Source: Noviherbaspirillum saxi (GTDB lineage Bacteria; Pseudomonadota; Gammaproteobacteria; Burkholderiales; Burkholderiaceae_D). From it: a stretch of DNA of 64,000 bases. The translations under genes and the position numbers were made by a program. Positions within the stretch are counted from its first letter, which is position 1; the number at the start of each line of letters is the position of its first letter. Location of the stretch: contig NZ_QYUO01000002.1 of assembly GCF_003591035.1 (NCBI RefSeq), positions 186,001 to 250,000 on the forward strand, in the 5' to 3' direction. The notes beneath the pieces were generated by a model. The model made no database searches, was not told the DNA's origin, and saw only the letters and a list, made by a program, of their open reading frames with translations. Below are positions 62,481-64,000 of the stretch, piece by piece.

Positions 62481-62530
62481 CGAGTTCGTAGCAGATTCAG
62501 GCGACAGCGGCCAAGCGGAGCGGTTTGAAA

Positions 62531-63961
62531 TCAATGGCTGGCGTTGCCTGTATTCGACGCAATCAAGCGGCTTAATGTTGCGATCGCCGATTCAGCCTGC
62601 GCATTCCAGGGATGGCCATAATTCAAACGCAGGCAGTTCGTAAACTCGCGGCGCGCCGAAAACATCGGTCCAGGTGCAATGCTGATTCCGAGCGAAAGCG
62701 CCTGCCGATGGATCTGCAGGGTATTCACGGTATGCGGAAGTTCGACCCAGAGAAAATAACCGCCATAAGGTTTTGTCGATTTCGTACCAGGGGGAAAATG
62801 ACGCATGACCGCTTGCATCATTGCGCTCTGCTGCACCGACAAGGCATGACGAAGCTGGCGCAGGTGCTTGTCGTAGCCGCCCTTGGTCAGGTAGTCCGCG
62901 AGGGCGGCCTGCGCCGGCGCCGACGCGGACAGGGTGCGGGTCAGCTTCAGTCTCGCCACCTTCTCGGTAAATTTTCCGGGTATCGCCCATCCCACCCGAT
63001 AGCCGGGCGCAAGGCATTTTGAAAACGACGAACAATGCATTACCAGGCCCTTCTGGTCAAAGGCCTTGGCGGGTACCGGGCGTTTGTTTCCGAAGTAAAG
63101 TTCGCCGTAGACATCGTCCTCGATCAGCGGCACTTCATGCGATGCCAGCAGTTCCACCACCGCCTTTTTCTTCTCATCCGGCATCAGGCTGCCAAGAGGA
63201 TTCTGGAAATTGGTCATCAGCCAGCATGCCTTGGGCTGATGGCGCTTCAACGCAGCGGCCAGTTCCGCCAGGTCAATTCCGTCGCGCGGATGCGTCGGCA
63301 CCTGGATCGCTTGCAGGCCCAGGCCCTCGAGGGCCTGCAAGGCCCCGTAAAAGGTAGGCGATTCGATGATCACGGCATCGCCGGGACGAACGACGGCCGA
63401 GAGACATAAATTCAATGCTTCCAGTGCACCGTTGGTGATGACGATTTCATCAGGATGTATATGCAATCCGTCGGCCAGGTAGCGCAGTGCGATCTGGCGA
63501 CGCAGCTTGCCATTGCCGGGAGTGAGATCGTCGACCGTGCTCCATGGGTCCATTTCCTGTACGCTGGACGCCATCGAACGTGCAAGGCGTGGCAGTGGAA
63601 ACAGCAGCGGGCTGGGAAAGGCAGACCCGAAAGGAACGATGTCTCGCGTCTTGGTGGATTCCAGGATTTCGAATACCAGTCCGCTGATATCGACCGTGGT
63701 CGTTTCGTTGTCCGGCGGTAAAAAAATTTCGGGTTCCGGCAGGCCTGCTTTCGCTCCTGCGATAACGTAATACCCGGATCGCTCGCGCGCCCGGATCAAT
63801 CCCCGCGCTTCCAGAAGGTAATACGCCTCGAATACCGTGGAAGGACTCACGCCCCGGCTGACGCTTGCCTGCCGCACCGACGGAAGCCGGTCGCCTAGCT
63901 TCATCACTCCTAAACGAATCGACTGCGCAATTTCCTCAGCCAACGATTCATAGCGTTTCAT
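62531..63961 (-). CDS. MocR/PdxR-type transcriptional regulator
   Basis: A 476-residue GntR-aminotransferase fusion. Residues about 5-75: the winged helix (LAEEIAQSIRLGVMKLGDRL, SVRQASVSRGVSPSTVFEAY). The rest is a type-I aminotransferase-like domain that binds PLP, with LITNGALEALNLCL-like segment (IVITNGALEALNLC), the Asn/Tyr pair (MTNFQNPLGSLMP, IEDDVYGELYF) and the PLP lysine in CSSFSKCLAPGYRVGW. MocR proteins regulate vitamin B6 or amino acid metabolism; its target is not visible here. It is convergent with the MFS operon. Confidence 0.92.
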   Translation of the reverse strand: MKRYESLAEEIAQSIRLGVMKLGDRLPSVRQASVSRGVSPSTVFEAYYLLEARGLIRARERSGYYVIAGAKAGLPEPEIFLPPDNETTTVDISGLVFEILESTKTRDIVPFGSAFPSPLLFPLPRLARSMASSVQEMDPWSTVDDLTPGNGKLRRQIALRYLADGLHIHPDEIVITNGALEALNLCLSAVVRPGDAVIIESPTFYGALQALEGLGLQAIQVPTHPRDGIDLAELAAALKRHQPKACWLMTNFQNPLGSLMPDEKKKAVVELLASHEVPLIEDDVYGELYFGNKRPVPAKAFDQKGLVMHCSSFSKCLAPGYRVGWAIPGKFTEKVARLKLTRTLSASAPAQAALADYLTKGGYDKHLRQLRHALSVQQSAMMQAVMRHFPPGTKSTKPYGGYFLWVELPHTVNTLQIHRQALSLGISIAPGPMFSARREFTNCLRLNYGHPWNAQAESAIATLSRLIASNTGNASH

Positions 63962-64000
63962 GGAATCCCTGCATCGTTAAAAAGGCTGCCGGCCATCCTA

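Overview
The window looks like a chromosomal segment of a free-living betaproteobacterium, most likely Burkholderiales and close to Oxalobacteraceae (Herbaspirillum/Herminiimonas-like). This is inferred from the housekeeping order yebC - purD - hemF - nadD - rsfS - rlmH - maf - rng, from DUF1631 and fused class I fumarase genes, from solute-binding proteins of the Bug (TctC) type, and from a polyhydroxybutyrate (PHB) phasin-phaB pair. No species can be named from the sequence alone.

Layout. (1) 0.6-5.9 kb: a D-glucarate catabolic operon on the minus strand (LacI-type regulator, kdgD, Bug solute-binding protein, gudD, small NTF2-like protein). Three near-identical palindromes match a LacI operator, and one covers a TTGACA/TACCAT promoter. 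(2) 6-12 kb: a histidine-rich lipoprotein, a CheB-like methylesterase with a C-terminal zinc-knuckle segment, and a 1380-residue CheB-CheR-PAS-histidine kinase-receiver protein. (3) 12.4-18.9 kb: a TauE/SafE permease, then an aromatic-compound module (Rieske oxygenase, its ferredoxin reductase, an alpha/beta hydrolase, an ABC solute-binding protein) with a divergent LysR regulator. (4) 19.16-26.24 kb: a 7.03-kb integrative island in the 3' part of tRNA-Thr(CGU), bounded by 47-bp direct repeats. It carries an AbiEii-like nucleotidyltransferase pair, a divergent gene of unknown function, an orphan ParD-like antitoxin, a small zinc-ribbon ORF, about 1 kb of non-coding DNA packed with stable hairpins (candidate large structured RNA), and a recombinase cassette. 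In that cassette one integrase is intact, and the Integrase_1-type recombinase and HTH/excisionase-like gene are broken by three separate lesions. (5) 26.3-45.8 kb: core genes (fbp, pepN, lipoproteins, DUF1631, qor, mgsA, SDR, EamA exporter, DUF853 ATPase, then yebC through rng). (6) 46-53.3 kb: decayed EAL and GAF-GGDEF genes, a MEDS-PAS histidine kinase with a NarL-type regulator, a 156-bp MITE-like element, a receiver-PAS-phasin-phaB group, and an IS630-type transposase remnant. (7) 53.4-58.5 kb: a carboxylate module (class I fumarase, Bug protein, truncated dicarboxylate-symporter-like ORF, PurB/PcaB-family lyase) with a divergent GntR regulator and two identical 16-bp palindromes. (8) 58.5-64 kb: LysR regulator, CmcJ/NvfI-type oxidoreductase, 2-hydroxychromene-carboxylate-isomerase-like DsbA-fold protein, MFS transporter, 42-residue membrane peptide and a MocR regulator.

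How the parts work together. Regions 1, 3 and 7 are each a binding protein plus catabolic enzymes plus a dedicated regulator with visible operators, typical of a soil or plant-associated scavenger of organic acids. Region 6 places two-component signalling beside PHB granule genes. The island in region 4 is the accessory part and holds the least explained sequence: the hairpin-rich stretch directly upstream of the recombinase genes.
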